A program made the position numbers and the translations under genes. This document shows, piece by piece, positions 26,547 through 37,522 of a stretch of 64,000 nt of DNA. The DNA is from Pseudomonadota bacterium (GTDB lineage Bacteria; Bdellovibrionota; UBA1018): assembly GCA_027485695.1 (NCBI GenBank), contig JAIXQO010000004.1:1-64000 (forward strand), written 5' to 3'. Below the pieces are notes generated by a model that worked only from the letters and a program-made list of their open reading frames with translations, was not told the DNA's origin and did not search any database. Position 1 is the stretch's first letter. Every line of letters starts with the position of its first letter.

Positions 26547-26918
26547 AGAGGTCTCCTTTGGTAGGTCCACCCTATCTAGTTGAACAGCCCCTATTCTTGA
26601 ATTCAGACCTACTGAGGATCGGAACTTATCGTTTCAGCTTGATGAAACATCGGTCGATTACCTTGTCCGCATACGAGAACGTACTTACGCGCCAAATGTA
26701 CCATCACCCAGGTCGTCATATATCCGCTCATTTAAAATGGCAAAGCGGAGAAGTTATTTCCGGTCTACCCGATGGATACAGAAATACCCAGCGTAGACCT
26801 GTTTCGCTTAATTTCGATGCGATCACTCCAATAGACGATTTCGTCAGCTTCATATTTTTTTCTTATTTAACTAAAGAAATACAACGCTATGTTGCGCGAA
26901 CTTACAGGAGTTCAAATA
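26547..26918. other. intergenic region, 372 bases, no supported gene
   Basis: It separates two divergent small exported-protein genes and must contain their promoters, but no clear boxes stand out. An open frame crosses it on the plus strand from 26558, overlapping the next gene in another frame; it lacks a ribosome binding site and looks non-coding. Confidence 0.45.
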
Positions 26919-27377
26919 ATGTTTTTATTAAGCGTGATTTCGGCGTGGATCTTATCTCAAGGGGCATTCGCAGACGGCAACTATTCTGTCCACTGCTCAA
27001 ACTCCCCAAAAACTGGATGGAAGACTTACTACTGCATCTGGGCGGACGTTCGCTTGTATGGAAACAATGAAGTTTTTATTCTGAATAGCTACGGAACTTG
27101 TGCAGGATCTCAAGACGCCGGAGAAGAAGAGCCCGAGGAAGTCTACGAACCAAATTCCACTCTAAAACCGCAATTCGATCTCGCGGCTAAATCACCAGAA
27201 TGGCGAACCGCAATGCCTTTTGACATCTCCGTGGGTCCAGCATCAGGCGAATTTCAGGGATCAACCCTCTATCTCCATCGCAACCGAATCGAAGCACTGG
27301 GCGAATTCACCGGCCGGTTAAAAATCAAAAACGTAAAAGACATTAATTTTCGATGCTACAGCACCAAAACACGTTAG
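26919..27377 (+). CDS. exported hypothetical protein, 152 aa
   Basis: Function unknown. The ATG at 26919 has ACAGGAG about nine bases upstream. The signal peptide is MFLLSVISAWILSQGAFA with cleavage before DGN. The mature protein has cysteines at HCSNS, YYCIW, GTCAGS and FRCYST, likely two disulphides, and a very acidic stretch (DAGEEEPEEVYEP). It resembles the neighbouring 108-residue exported protein only in general character. A terminator follows. Confidence 0.65.
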   Translation: MFLLSVISAWILSQGAFADGNYSVHCSNSPKTGWKTYYCIWADVRLYGNNEVFILNSYGTCAGSQDAGEEEPEEVYEPNSTLKPQFDLAAKSPEWRTAMPFDISVGPASGEFQGSTLYLHRNRIEALGEFTGRLKIKNVKDINFRCYSTKTR

Positions 27378-27426
27378 TGCGCGGATTTTTCCGCTTCCCT
27401 TAAAACGCATTTGATTCGACTAAATA

Positions 27427-27466
27427 AAACGAGCGGAGTGACCCACCACAGGTTCTCCGCTCGTTT
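27427..27466. terminator. bidirectional hairpin terminator
   Basis: Perfect 12-bp stem AAACGAGCGGAG / CTCCGCTCGTTT with a 16-base loop lies between two convergent genes. Confidence 0.75.
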
Positions 27467-27514
27467 GCGTCTAGCTGTTCGAGATCCCTCCTCTGAATCT
27501 CGGGCCCTGATCCA

Positions 27515-28984
<1,470 letters not shown>

Positions 28985-29152
28985 GAGACACTCTCCCTCT
29001 TGCGAGTCTCTTTCGCTAACAGATACATTAATTAAATATAAAAATACCAGCTACCCTCACCCTGGAGAGCTGCAAGACGAAGGAGATTTCAAGTAAGTGA
29101 TGGAAACGTAAAGATTGTTAACTTAACAATGACGTATTTTGGCGTCGAATCA

Positions 29153-30865
29153 TTATTCGTTGCCGTTTTTGGACGCTGGCATTCGGTTCTGGGAACGAGC
29201 GCTTTGGCGAGCCTTGAGCTGTTTGTAGCGATTCTTGAGACGGCATTCGTCGTCGACGTTTCCAAGCGTCCAGCCCAGCTCGTCTTCCCAGACCTCGTCC
29301 TTGGAAGCAGGGTCCACTGGGATTTCACCCCATTCCCAATAGAGATTGGGAGCGCGTTTCTCGTCCGGCTGGCGAGCAGCCCATTTCATGTACTCGCCGT
29401 TCACGTTACGCCAGACCATGTCTTCGCCAGCGGCATCGAAAATCTCGATCTCGAGTAACTGCGTATTTTCGATCAAACGACCTACGTTTGCCGCGAGTCT
29501 CTTGTTCACAGTTTTCAAAACTTTATTCAAACGAGTCGCTACGTCGGTTTGGCGCCCTTTGATCGTCTTGTAGAAACTAGCGATCGGAGCTTTCCATTCC
29601 TTAGCCCACGCGGCGTTCTTGCCGACGCTCAGACGCTCGGAGTGAAGCTGAAACGCGAGACGCTTCTCCGTGAAGAGCGAATTTGCTTCTTGCTGAACGG
29701 CGCGGAACTCCGGATTACGTAGCCATTCCAGGAGTACGACGCTTGGCACTGTCTCTTTTTTACGAAGCGCCTGAACCATCACTTTGTATGGCTCATCACT
29801 CTGTTCCAACGACAAGCGCTTGTACCAATTCAGAATGGGGAGGTATTTCTTTTTGAAATAGACCGAGTTCTTGAGTGCGCGTGCGTACTGGCACATCTCG
29901 AAGTATGCGATCGATGCAACGAGTGGAGCTTCGGGCGTGAACGTCTTGTTGAGTAAGCTTTTTTGGATGTTAAACGCGGTACCCACGGCTTCTCGTTTTT
30001 TACCCGCCATCAGCAACGCCCAAGTTAGGTCAGAGAGCGCTTGGGGAAGATAGTTTGAGTCACGTGGAATCTTGCGAAGCGTGTCCGCAGAAGCTTGATA
30101 GTTCTTCATTTCATAAAGGTCACGAGCCAGGATCATGACGAGCGTTTCCCGATCGCCTTCGAAACGTTTCGGGAGTGCGCCCTTGTCGAGCAGCTCTGTC
30201 CAGAGTTCAGTTGCCTTGATGAAATTACCGTGACGCTGGACGAGCAGCGCTTGAGCATAGGTCAGGTAGCCTTTTTCGTTCTTAAGCGCCTCGAGCGCGG
30301 TCTCGATCTCCGGTTTATTCCAGCGATTCACGAGCTCTTTCATTCGGTTCACAACCGAGAAAGCGACCGTGTCTCGTTGAGCCGGCGTCAGGTCCTGGCG
30401 GTCGAGAAGCATTTTCAAATTCGAAGTGAAATTTTTGGATTTGACCGAAAGCGACGGGAGAGTCTGCTGAATCTTGAGCATGCACTCCATCGCGGCAACC
30501 CGCGCTTCGACGGGAGTCGTCGGCGTCATCGGGCGTGCGACCATCTCAGCGAAACGTTCATGAGCCAGGTGTTGCAGACCTTCGGTGTAATACGAGCGAG
30601 CTTTCAGGTACTCAGAGATCTCTTGAACGACAAGGGGCGTCTCAGAAGTGATCAAACCAACAGCGCGCTCAAAGGTATCTGCACCCTTGGCTGAAGTGAC
30701 CGCGTTCTCAACGTACGACCGCCAGTTCGCCGGAAAATCTTCGGTGAAACGAATGGCTTCATCACCTTTCACGCAAGGAGCGATGATCTCCGTCGAGAGA
30801 GCGCTCGAAGATAAGCCCAGTCCGATCATAACTGCGATGGTTTGAGACGCGAGCCGCTTCTTCAT
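29153..30865 (-). CDS. TPR-like periplasmic protein of the envelope-motor operon (AglT-like)
   Basis: The ATG at 30865 has GGTGGAGG upstream. A signal peptide (MKKRLASQTIAVMIGLGLSSSALS) leads to a 545-residue, all-helical protein with loosely repeated helix pairs (YAQALLVQRHGNFIKATELW, LARDLYEMKNYQASADTLRK, LPQALSDLTWALLMAGKKREAV), matching the degenerate TPR proteins AglT-type encoded with Agl/Glt motors. The C-terminal 60 residues are rich in Trp and charged residues. It is the last gene of the seven-gene operon, four bases after the TonB-like gene. Confidence 0.8.
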   Translation of the reverse strand: MKKRLASQTIAVMIGLGLSSSALSTEIIAPCVKGDEAIRFTEDFPANWRSYVENAVTSAKGADTFERAVGLITSETPLVVQEISEYLKARSYYTEGLQHLAHERFAEMVARPMTPTTPVEARVAAMECMLKIQQTLPSLSVKSKNFTSNLKMLLDRQDLTPAQRDTVAFSVVNRMKELVNRWNKPEIETALEALKNEKGYLTYAQALLVQRHGNFIKATELWTELLDKGALPKRFEGDRETLVMILARDLYEMKNYQASADTLRKIPRDSNYLPQALSDLTWALLMAGKKREAVGTAFNIQKSLLNKTFTPEAPLVASIAYFEMCQYARALKNSVYFKKKYLPILNWYKRLSLEQSDEPYKVMVQALRKKETVPSVVLLEWLRNPEFRAVQQEANSLFTEKRLAFQLHSERLSVGKNAAWAKEWKAPIASFYKTIKGRQTDVATRLNKVLKTVNKRLAANVGRLIENTQLLEIEIFDAAGEDMVWRNVNGEYMKWAARQPDEKRAPNLYWEWGEIPVDPASKDEVWEDELGWTLGNVDDECRLKNRYKQLKARQSARSQNRMPASKNGNE

Positions 30866-30869
30866 CGGT

Positions 30870-32543
30870 TTAGCCTCCACCCAGCGTGTTAAAGATGAAC
30901 GGATACGTGATGTTCACGTTGACGCCACCTTTTGGTTTCGGAAATTTCCAAGTGTCGAGGCGTCGGCGAATACACTCACCGAGGTTTGAACCACCGACTT
31001 CGTTCTGTGATACTCGAGAGGTCGAGACCGAGCCTTTGCCGTTGATCGTGAATGCGAGCGCTACGGTGCCCTCCACCTTGGAGGCGGGCGAGCGGACCAT
31101 GGCGTCTTCATAGCAATAGCGGATTTCTTTCATGTGCGCGTGGATGACCTTACCGACTTCGTCGCGAGTCAAACCTTCTTCGATCTCTGCGTCTTTGATA
31201 CCGAGGGAGATCTGGCTGGCTCCGGTACCCGATAGAGAACCACCTTTGACGCCATCGCCGTAACCGACCGCGGCGTTGCCTTTGGCGCCGCCGGCATCAC
31301 TGCCGCCGAAACCTTTGACCTTGGCGTCACCTTTGGTATCGCCGATCGCGCCCAAATTGAGCTGCACGCCCGAGAGCGCCGCCGACATCGCTTTGGTATC
31401 TCCTCGGAACTGGCCGTTTTGACCGAGCTTCGCGGATTTCAAGATGTCGTTCGAATTCAAAATCTTGGTGAGACCGCCCTTCATCAGGCCAGCCGTCAGG
31501 TTCTCGACCTTGCTCTTGGGCTTGGTCTTGGCCACGGTACGAGGCGGAGCGGCTTTGGGCGGTGCCGGATCACGTTTTGCCACTTCTGGCGCGGGATTGC
31601 CTTTAGGCACGACGATCTGCTCGGGTTTTGGAGCCTCTGCGGGCGCTTCTGATTGAGCAACCGGTTGCGGAGTCTCCTCAGGTGCTTTTTCGCCTGGAAT
31701 CTCCAGTTTTTTGGTCGCACGTTTCGGCGCGGGTTTCTTCTTAAGCAGCTTTACGATCTGAGCCGGAAGCGGCTTATCTTCTTCGAGTTTTGGAGGCGAG
31801 AGCATCCGTCCACCCAAGAAGAACAACAAGAATAGCAAGAGCGATACGGCAGAGACTTTTTGGAACTCACGCGTGTCTTTGTTCGGAGGGGGCGTTTCAA
31901 AGAGGCGATCTCTCACGCCCTCGACGATGCCCGAGAAATACCATTTGGATTTCTGCCAGCGTACGGTCGTACGAAAAAAGTCGTTCTCAGATAACGTGAC
32001 CGGTTTGTCGCGCGTGAGCGTTTGCCAGCCTGATCCTTCGATCTGATACTCGACGCCGGATTCTGCTGCCAGGAAGCGAACGCCGTCGTTACCGACCACC
32101 GTGCGGAAAATTTCGTCTTTGAGGAAGAACGCGCGGAACTCCTTGCGGTGAACCGTCATGCGCGTCGTCCAATCGGAAACCGTGGAGTACGCGACAAAAC
32201 CTTTGCTCAGGAATACGCCCGTGCGCGCACGGTAATCTACCGCGTTGATCTGAGCGATCTCGTGAATCTCGAGCTCGAGCGCGTCGCCAGAATCACGAGA
32301 GAATTTCACTTCTACGCCGGATTGTGCGCGTTTGAGGGGAATCACCTTGGAATGCGCGCTATGACCGCGCGTCTCGCCGGTTGCGAGCGATCGTACACGG
32401 ACATCTCCGTTATCAACTCGTTCAACCAGCCAGCCGGCCGAGGATTCATTTTTGCCGACGATCAGTGGGCGGGTGGAATCCCAAGCTAAACTCAGCTTGC
32501 GACCTTCGATCGATGTGGATACGAGGAATCTCTGCGCAGTCAT
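30870..32543 (-). CDS. TonB-like protein with AgmX/PglI C-terminal domain
   Basis: Layout: a 220-residue N-terminal cytoplasmic part with beta-rich, possibly FHA-like character (residues 1-215), one membrane segment at about 229-248 (VSAVSLLLFLLFFLGG), a Pro/Lys/Ala-rich periplasmic spacer (KPAPKRATKK, ETPQPVAQSEAPAEAPKP), a Gly-rich middle, and at about 460-557 the AgmX/PglI-type domain: DEVGKVIHAHMKEIRYCYED, GTVALAFTINGKGSV and KFPKPKGGVNVNITYPF. In myxobacteria such proteins work with the AglQRS motor in gliding; here it would couple the TolQ-ExbD motor to the outer envelope. Its start overlaps the preceding gene. Confidence 0.85.
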   Translation of the reverse strand: MTAQRFLVSTSIEGRKLSLAWDSTRPLIVGKNESSAGWLVERVDNGDVRVRSLATGETRGHSAHSKVIPLKRAQSGVEVKFSRDSGDALELEIHEIAQINAVDYRARTGVFLSKGFVAYSTVSDWTTRMTVHRKEFRAFFLKDEIFRTVVGNDGVRFLAAESGVEYQIEGSGWQTLTRDKPVTLSENDFFRTTVRWQKSKWYFSGIVEGVRDRLFETPPPNKDTREFQKVSAVSLLLFLLFFLGGRMLSPPKLEEDKPLPAQIVKLLKKKPAPKRATKKLEIPGEKAPEETPQPVAQSEAPAEAPKPEQIVVPKGNPAPEVAKRDPAPPKAAPPRTVAKTKPKSKVENLTAGLMKGGLTKILNSNDILKSAKLGQNGQFRGDTKAMSAALSGVQLNLGAIGDTKGDAKVKGFGGSDAGGAKGNAAVGYGDGVKGGSLSGTGASQISLGIKDAEIEEGLTRDEVGKVIHAHMKEIRYCYEDAMVRSPASKVEGTVALAFTINGKGSVSTSRVSQNEVGGSNLGECIRRRLDTWKFPKPKGGVNVNITYPFIFNTLGGG

Positions 32544-32908
32544 CGCGTGTACTCCAATTCCTGCAGTAGGTTCTCGCTTTCGTTCATGAACTGACGAGTT
32601 TTGTAGAGTTTGTCTTGGTTAGCCGGTTCGACCGTACCCGTCTGGCTGAGGCTGTCGTAGTCCTTGCCGAGAAGGACTTCGACGCCGCGACCTTCGAAAT
32701 TCAATTCTTTCTTGCGAATGACCTTTGGTACGCCGGCCGGATCACGACCAGCTGGAGCGGCACCGGTTCTCGATGGAGGCGGAAGCGGAGCGACTGACGG
32801 AGCTTCTCGAGTTTCCGCAGGTTTGGAAACCGGAGCCGGTAGATCGATTGCGAACGCGGGAACGCTCACGATCAATAGTAGTGCTATAATGAGTTTTTTA
32901 CCGGTCAT
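32540..32908 (-). CDS. small exported Pro-rich protein of the motor operon, 122 aa
   Basis: A signal peptide (MTGKKLIIALLLIVSVPAFA) is followed by a Pro/Ala-rich stretch (PAPVSKPAETREAPSVAPLPPP) and a conserved-looking C-terminal half (VIRKKELNFEGRGVEVLLGK, then MNESENLLQELEYTR). It has no recognised domain. Overlaps of four bases at both ends with the TPR and TonB-like genes show that it belongs to the operon. A linker or motor-accessory role is inference from position. Confidence 0.75.
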   Translation of the reverse strand: MTGKKLIIALLLIVSVPAFAIDLPAPVSKPAETREAPSVAPLPPPSRTGAAPAGRDPAGVPKVIRKKELNFEGRGVEVLLGKDYDSLSQTGTVEPANQDKLYKTRQFMNESENLLQELEYTR

Positions 32909-35900
32909 AGCGCAATCCCTTCTGCTGCTTCGTCTGGAGCGGCTTTTGGTTTACCGGCCGGAGCCTTTTGAGCTGGGGCTGGATCCGTTTTCCGCTCGAC
33001 CGCCGGTGCTGGTTTCACCGACGCTGGCATACGAGAAGGTTGTTTCTCGGGTGCCTGAGGCGCAGCCTTTCCTAGCTGCCTACTTTCCTGTCGGTCGAAA
33101 CTTTTCGCGACCTTAAGGAATTCAAGCTCGCCAACCTCCTGGTCGCGTAGCTTACTTTGACGGAACGTCTCGTTCAGCGCTTCGAGCTGAGCGGGAGATC
33201 TCGCCAGCGTGTAAAAATACATTCGAGAGAGCACCGATAGCCGGAGCGCCTCGCCTTTGACGAGTTTTTCCTGGTTCTTGGCGATTTTGACGAGTTCCGA
33301 CGGACGACCGAGTTGAAGTGCCGTCGCCATCTGAAGGATCGTCAAATCTTCGACAGCAAGGCCAAGTTGATTCGATTTACCGGCATCTACCAAGCCTTGG
33401 AAATAAAGCGATGCGTAGAAGTTACCCCCACGAATCGACTTGGCCCAGGAATGTTCCGCCGCCGCAGCAGAGACCCCACGAACGAGGCTAGACAGCACGT
33501 CCCAGGCTGGAGTCGTATCAAGCCCAGCATAAGTCTCGCGAAGTTTGCCGGGCGTATAAGGAGACTGTACCCCACTCTGAGAGGCGATTTCCCAGGCCTG
33601 CGTACCAATCTGATCCGACTTGGCTTCGATCGGCTGAATGACTTGAGCGAGGGTCAGTTTCAACTGCTCCACTTCTTCGGGTTTCAGGCCGCGAGGAGGA
33701 GGAAGCGTGGCGAGTTCATGCGCGAGCGTCTTGAATACCTTAGCCATGCGGCCGAGGACGTAAACTTTGATTTCAGGATCCGGTATCGAAAGCAGCGTAC
33801 TGCCGAGCCCTTCGACGCGGGAAATTTCGCGAACGCGACGTTCGAGCGAATATTTGAGATCTTCGATGCGAGAGGAAATCTTGGCATCTGTCTCGACGTT
33901 TTCGATTTTTGCATCAAAGAATCTCTGAATACTTCGACGCGCGCTAAAGAGCGCAATCCCCTGCGACATCGGATCGAGGCTATTGGCCGTACGCTTGAAC
34001 TCCTCGATCGAACGCATGAGCACCGGAGTCGGTAGTTTTGCGCCGCGAGCGAACGCAGCTGCGTACCAAATCGCGCGGGATTCCTTAGGCGCTTTCTCCG
34101 CAATCGAGATGAAATCCCAGCCGGAGCGTCGGTCCTTCTCATTGAAGAGGGACTGAATTCCAGCCAATCGATCGCATTCGATCATCAGATCGTTCACCTT
34201 AGCATTGCCGCAAAAATGCTTGCCCTCGCCCAGTTGCTTGTACACACCGGCATCGGCAGTATTGAGTCCGATCAAGAACGTTTTCTTACGAAACTGCGGG
34301 AGGTCGCGAGCCGCGATACCGCTCAAGTTCGAAGGCGCAATCAAGAGCTTCTCGTAGTTGATGAACGTTTCGAGGAACTCGAACTTCTTCTCCGCGTCCT
34401 GACCTTTGATGAAGAACGCGACGTAAGCCGATTCATGAGTCGGGTTCTTGTCGGCGACTTCTTTGAGGTAAGAAAGCGAGAGATCCGTGTTTTTCTGTTC
34501 GAGCGCGGCTTTGCCCATAAAAGCGAGGACATCCGGACGATATTTAGAGTTTGGGTAGAGCTTGAGATGCTCCTCACCCATCGCAAGAACCTTGTCGAAC
34601 TCTTGGCTCTTCCAATAAGAAGCGACGATCTTAAAGTGCGCGTCGCGCTCAAGTGACTCGAGTTTGGTTTTGTATTCTCCGACCGCGACATTCGGCATGG
34701 TCAGGAATTTTTGCGCTAGCGTGCGTACGGCCACCCACGCCTCGCTCTCGATGAGAGTATCAACGAGAAGCGCACAGGTCGGAGGAGTCAGCTTGGAGTT
34801 GGGCCGAGATCCGACGAAGTAGAGCATGCGCTTGTAAGCGATTTCGACTTGTCCGTAGGAGTAAATCACGCGGTTGGCTTCGAAGATCAGTTTCTCAAAG
34901 GCCTCGTCGTCGGTCTTTTTGGTCGGCGAGACCTCGTCGATCCACTTAATCCACTCTGCGACATCGCCTGGAATCGCTTTGTTCGGCGACTTGAGACTGA
35001 CCGCCTTGAGGTCCTTCGGAACGATACCGCGATCCTTGAAGTAGTCGTAGCGGGCGGTCATCGCCTTAACGCGGGCCTGATCTCTAAATGCGGCGTCAGC
35101 GACGTAGTTCTGAGTCTGATAAATTTCCGAAAAGTTCGCCTGCGCACGCTCCCAGTCTTTAAGACCGAGATAAAACTCGCCAATGCGGAAACGGACTTTG
35201 GCTTTCATTGGATCGAGAGAGTCACCCAAGGTCATGTAAGCCGAAAGTGCTCTCAGATAAGGGTCAGCGATCGCTTGAAAGTCTCCCGGCTTGGCGTTTT
35301 GTGTGGGAATCGTCTTATAGATACGTTCCGCGAAATCGAGGACCTCTTTTTTGAACTTACGGTAGTATTCCTCGTTGCCCAGTCTTGCTTGCATCTCCGG
35401 GTTCTTAGCGAAGAACGTCTTGAAATCCTCTTCGAGGTGCGCAAGTTCGTCGTAACGTTTCCACGTGATCGCAGCGTCATACGCGGCCACCAAGGTCTTG
35501 GCGATCTCGTCGTGACTGGTCGCTTTCTTGATGACCAGCTCTTTCCAATTAAACACTTCGGTCTGAAGGTCCTTGGAGCGCAGTACGAGCGTGAACTCAT
35601 GCGAGAGTTTGCCGAAATATTTTCCGGCCTCAAGCCTTACGAAATAGTTGAAGGCATTTGGAAGGTCGTAATTGGCGTGTTTTTTCTCGACGGCGCTTCC
35701 GTAGAAGAGCGCGAGCATTCCGATGACTTGATCGAAATGTCCGCCATTCTCTTGATCAAGTCCGCGCTTAACGTCGTAACGAACGAGCCACTCACCACGC
35801 TCGATCGACTCGCTATACTTCTCAAGATGAAAATAAGACAGTGCTTGTTTCTCGACGACGTTGCCGTTGAGTCCGCTGTTGTTCTGCTTGAGATCGACTG

Positions 35901-36543
35901 GCTCGAGCGTCTTGAGGACGTCTGCGTACTTATTCTGGTCGAATTGCAGTTCCGCTGCCATCAAGCGCACCGGTACGATCTGAAGATCGTTCGGATAGCG
36001 CGAGATGAAGGTTAGATAGTCTTTTTCTGCGGAATCCGATTTTTTTAGTTCTTGATAAGCACGGCCACGGCGTAGGAGCACGTCGCGCATGTCTTTGAAT
36101 TTGGGGAATCGAGTGATGATTTCACCGGTATGCTCAATCACACCGCCTAAGAGTTCTTCGTACCGAACGTTACTCTTGGCTTTTTCTCCTCGCGACATGC
36201 CCACGCGAAAGTGGCTCTTGGTGGCGCGCCACTCCATGTCGGCGAGACGCCAGAGGAGCGCCGGCTCTTCGGGAGTGCCTTTTTTCAATTTGAGCAGTCG
36301 CTTGAGGTTTAGGATGGCCGCTTCTTTTGAGCTCACGGCCGCTTCATCGACCACGCGGTCGATGTCTTCTTGATCAGTGAGGATCGGATTTTTAGGATAA
36401 GCCGCTTCGTTCTCGCCTCGCTTCATCTGAATCACGCCCTGAGGAGCGCCGCTCGCGGGAGCGCGATTCGGCTGCGCTTTCGCTTTGGCAGCGTGAGCGT
36501 CCCAGGTCGTCATTGAGAGAATGAGGAGAAAAAACAGCTTCAT
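32905..36543 (-). CDS. large periplasmic TPR protein of the envelope-motor operon
   Basis: At 1212 residues this is the largest protein of the cluster. A signal peptide (MKLFFLLILSMTTWDAHA) precedes a long array of degenerate TPR-type helix pairs, for example VLLRRGRAYQELKKSDSAEKDY, VRFRIGEFYLGLKDWERAQANF and VLAFMGKAALEQKNTDLSL. The C-terminal 80 residues are Pro/Ala/Lys-rich (QAPEKQPSRMPASVKPAPAV) and may be disordered. Large TPR proteins of this kind are encoded with Agl/Glt gliding motors in Myxococcus and homologous clusters in Bdellovibrio. It is three bases from the second ExbD gene and overlaps the next gene. Confidence 0.82.
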   Translation of the reverse strand: MKLFFLLILSMTTWDAHAAKAKAQPNRAPASGAPQGVIQMKRGENEAAYPKNPILTDQEDIDRVVDEAAVSSKEAAILNLKRLLKLKKGTPEEPALLWRLADMEWRATKSHFRVGMSRGEKAKSNVRYEELLGGVIEHTGEIITRFPKFKDMRDVLLRRGRAYQELKKSDSAEKDYLTFISRYPNDLQIVPVRLMAAELQFDQNKYADVLKTLEPVDLKQNNSGLNGNVVEKQALSYFHLEKYSESIERGEWLVRYDVKRGLDQENGGHFDQVIGMLALFYGSAVEKKHANYDLPNAFNYFVRLEAGKYFGKLSHEFTLVLRSKDLQTEVFNWKELVIKKATSHDEIAKTLVAAYDAAITWKRYDELAHLEEDFKTFFAKNPEMQARLGNEEYYRKFKKEVLDFAERIYKTIPTQNAKPGDFQAIADPYLRALSAYMTLGDSLDPMKAKVRFRIGEFYLGLKDWERAQANFSEIYQTQNYVADAAFRDQARVKAMTARYDYFKDRGIVPKDLKAVSLKSPNKAIPGDVAEWIKWIDEVSPTKKTDDEAFEKLIFEANRVIYSYGQVEIAYKRMLYFVGSRPNSKLTPPTCALLVDTLIESEAWVAVRTLAQKFLTMPNVAVGEYKTKLESLERDAHFKIVASYWKSQEFDKVLAMGEEHLKLYPNSKYRPDVLAFMGKAALEQKNTDLSLSYLKEVADKNPTHESAYVAFFIKGQDAEKKFEFLETFINYEKLLIAPSNLSGIAARDLPQFRKKTFLIGLNTADAGVYKQLGEGKHFCGNAKVNDLMIECDRLAGIQSLFNEKDRRSGWDFISIAEKAPKESRAIWYAAAFARGAKLPTPVLMRSIEEFKRTANSLDPMSQGIALFSARRSIQRFFDAKIENVETDAKISSRIEDLKYSLERRVREISRVEGLGSTLLSIPDPEIKVYVLGRMAKVFKTLAHELATLPPPRGLKPEEVEQLKLTLAQVIQPIEAKSDQIGTQAWEIASQSGVQSPYTPGKLRETYAGLDTTPAWDVLSSLVRGVSAAAAEHSWAKSIRGGNFYASLYFQGLVDAGKSNQLGLAVEDLTILQMATALQLGRPSELVKIAKNQEKLVKGEALRLSVLSRMYFYTLARSPAQLEALNETFRQSKLRDQEVGELEFLKVAKSFDRQESRQLGKAAPQAPEKQPSRMPASVKPAPAVERKTDPAPAQKAPAGKPKAAPDEAAEGIAL

Positions 36544-36546
36544 GAC

Positions 36547-37095
36547 CTAATCCTCCGAAACCACGACGAGTTTGAAGTCGGTATAGTCCTGCGCAGACGC
36601 CGATGCGAGCACCATTTTCAGGATCTTATAGGGCACTTTTTTGTCCGCGATCACGAGAAGCTTACGATCGTTCGCTTCTTCTTTTTCGTCGGGTTTAGTC
36701 TTGCCCATCTGCGACGCGATCTCGCGTTGCTTCTTTTTTTCCTTGGCGAGTGCTTCGACGACGGGACGGAGGGACCCATCCACGCCAACTTCGCTTTGAC
36801 GTGGAGCGAAATTAGAGAGCTCGACCACTTGTACGCCTTCGACTTGAATGCCATTCTCGGTCACTGCGACTTTGAGCGCCTCAACTTGTTCGTTTCCGCC
36901 CCGAGCGGTCGGAAGCTTGAGGTCCTTGGAAACGTCAATATTGAGCGCGCTCACCGAGTAACTTTTGAGAAGGAATACGAGAAGAATCGTGAAAATGTCG
37001 GCCATCGACGTGATCTGGAGTGCGACCTCCTCACTACCGTGCGATCTACGACCTCTTCCTCTTCGGCTGACACTGCCGCCGCCACCACTCATCAT
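36547..37095 (-). CDS. ExbD/TolR-family protein (second copy)
   Basis: This 182-residue protein has a cytoplasmic Arg/Gly-rich head (GGGGSVSRRGRGRRSHG), one membrane segment (residues about 28-48: ITSMADIFTILLVFLLKSYSVSA) containing the conserved aspartate D33 needed for proton flow, and a periplasmic domain with KVPYKILKMVLASASAQDYTDFKLVVV. It forms the motor stator with TolQ-like protein and the first ExbD. It is one base from the first ExbD gene. The extra Lys/Glu-rich loop (KEKKKQREIASQMGKTKPDEKEE) is longer than in classical TolR. Confidence 0.93.
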   Translation of the reverse strand: MMSGGGGSVSRRGRGRRSHGSEEVALQITSMADIFTILLVFLLKSYSVSALNIDVSKDLKLPTARGGNEQVEALKVAVTENGIQVEGVQVVELSNFAPRQSEVGVDGSLRPVVEALAKEKKKQREIASQMGKTKPDEKEEANDRKLLVIADKKVPYKILKMVLASASAQDYTDFKLVVVSED

Positions 37096-37096
37096 A

Positions 37097-37522
37097 TCAG
37101 AATCCTCCCAATACGATCGCCGGCATGTAAGGCCGGACGCTCTCCATGGTCTGCACGATGGCTTCGTATTCGACAGCGTCGGATGCGGTCATCGTCAGTG
37201 AATCTACTTTCGGGAATTTCTCTTGAACTTCCTTGATGCCTTGCACGAGTTCTTCTCGGGTTTTGAAAGACACCTTTTGATTGAGTTTGCCTTTCACTTC
37301 GAGGACGAACCTCTCATCCCCTTCGATCATGACTTGCACCGTGATCGGAGGCGGATTCGTATCGCCCATCTGCTCAACCGGAGTAAATCCCGCGTCAAAA
37401 AGAGAGACGGAAAGAAACGATGCCGAAACCAGCAGGAACGTGATCAAGACCGTAAAACAGTCGATGATCGGTGCTAGGTTCAGATCGAATTCGATCGATT
37501 GATGTCCGCCTCTTCTGGACAT
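37097..37522 (-). CDS. ExbD/TolR-family protein (first copy)
   Basis: At 141 residues it has the classical ExbD layout: short basic N terminus (MSRRGGHQS), a membrane segment with the key aspartate (LAPIIDCFTVLITFLLVSASFL, D at about 22) and a periplasmic domain ending YEAIVQTMESVRPYMPAIVLGGF. Its start overlaps the last base of the TolQ-like gene stop codon, giving coupling. Two ExbD proteins with one TolQ is the arrangement of the AglR-AglS-AglQ motor. Confidence 0.93.
   Translation of the reverse strand: MSRRGGHQSIEFDLNLAPIIDCFTVLITFLLVSASFLSVSLFDAGFTPVEQMGDTNPPPITVQVMIEGDERFVLEVKGKLNQKVSFKTREELVQGIKEVQEKFPKVDSLTMTASDAVEYEAIVQTMESVRPYMPAIVLGGF

Noticed and set aside
26558-27070. 170-codon plus-strand frame before and into the exported-protein gene
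   Set aside because: No ribosome binding site, no protein-like pattern, and it overlaps the start region of a gene with a signal peptide and a good site.
34849-36015. 388-codon plus-strand frame inside the large TPR gene
   Set aside because: Antisense shadow; composition (Val/Arg/Asp-rich) follows the codon bias of the real minus-strand gene.
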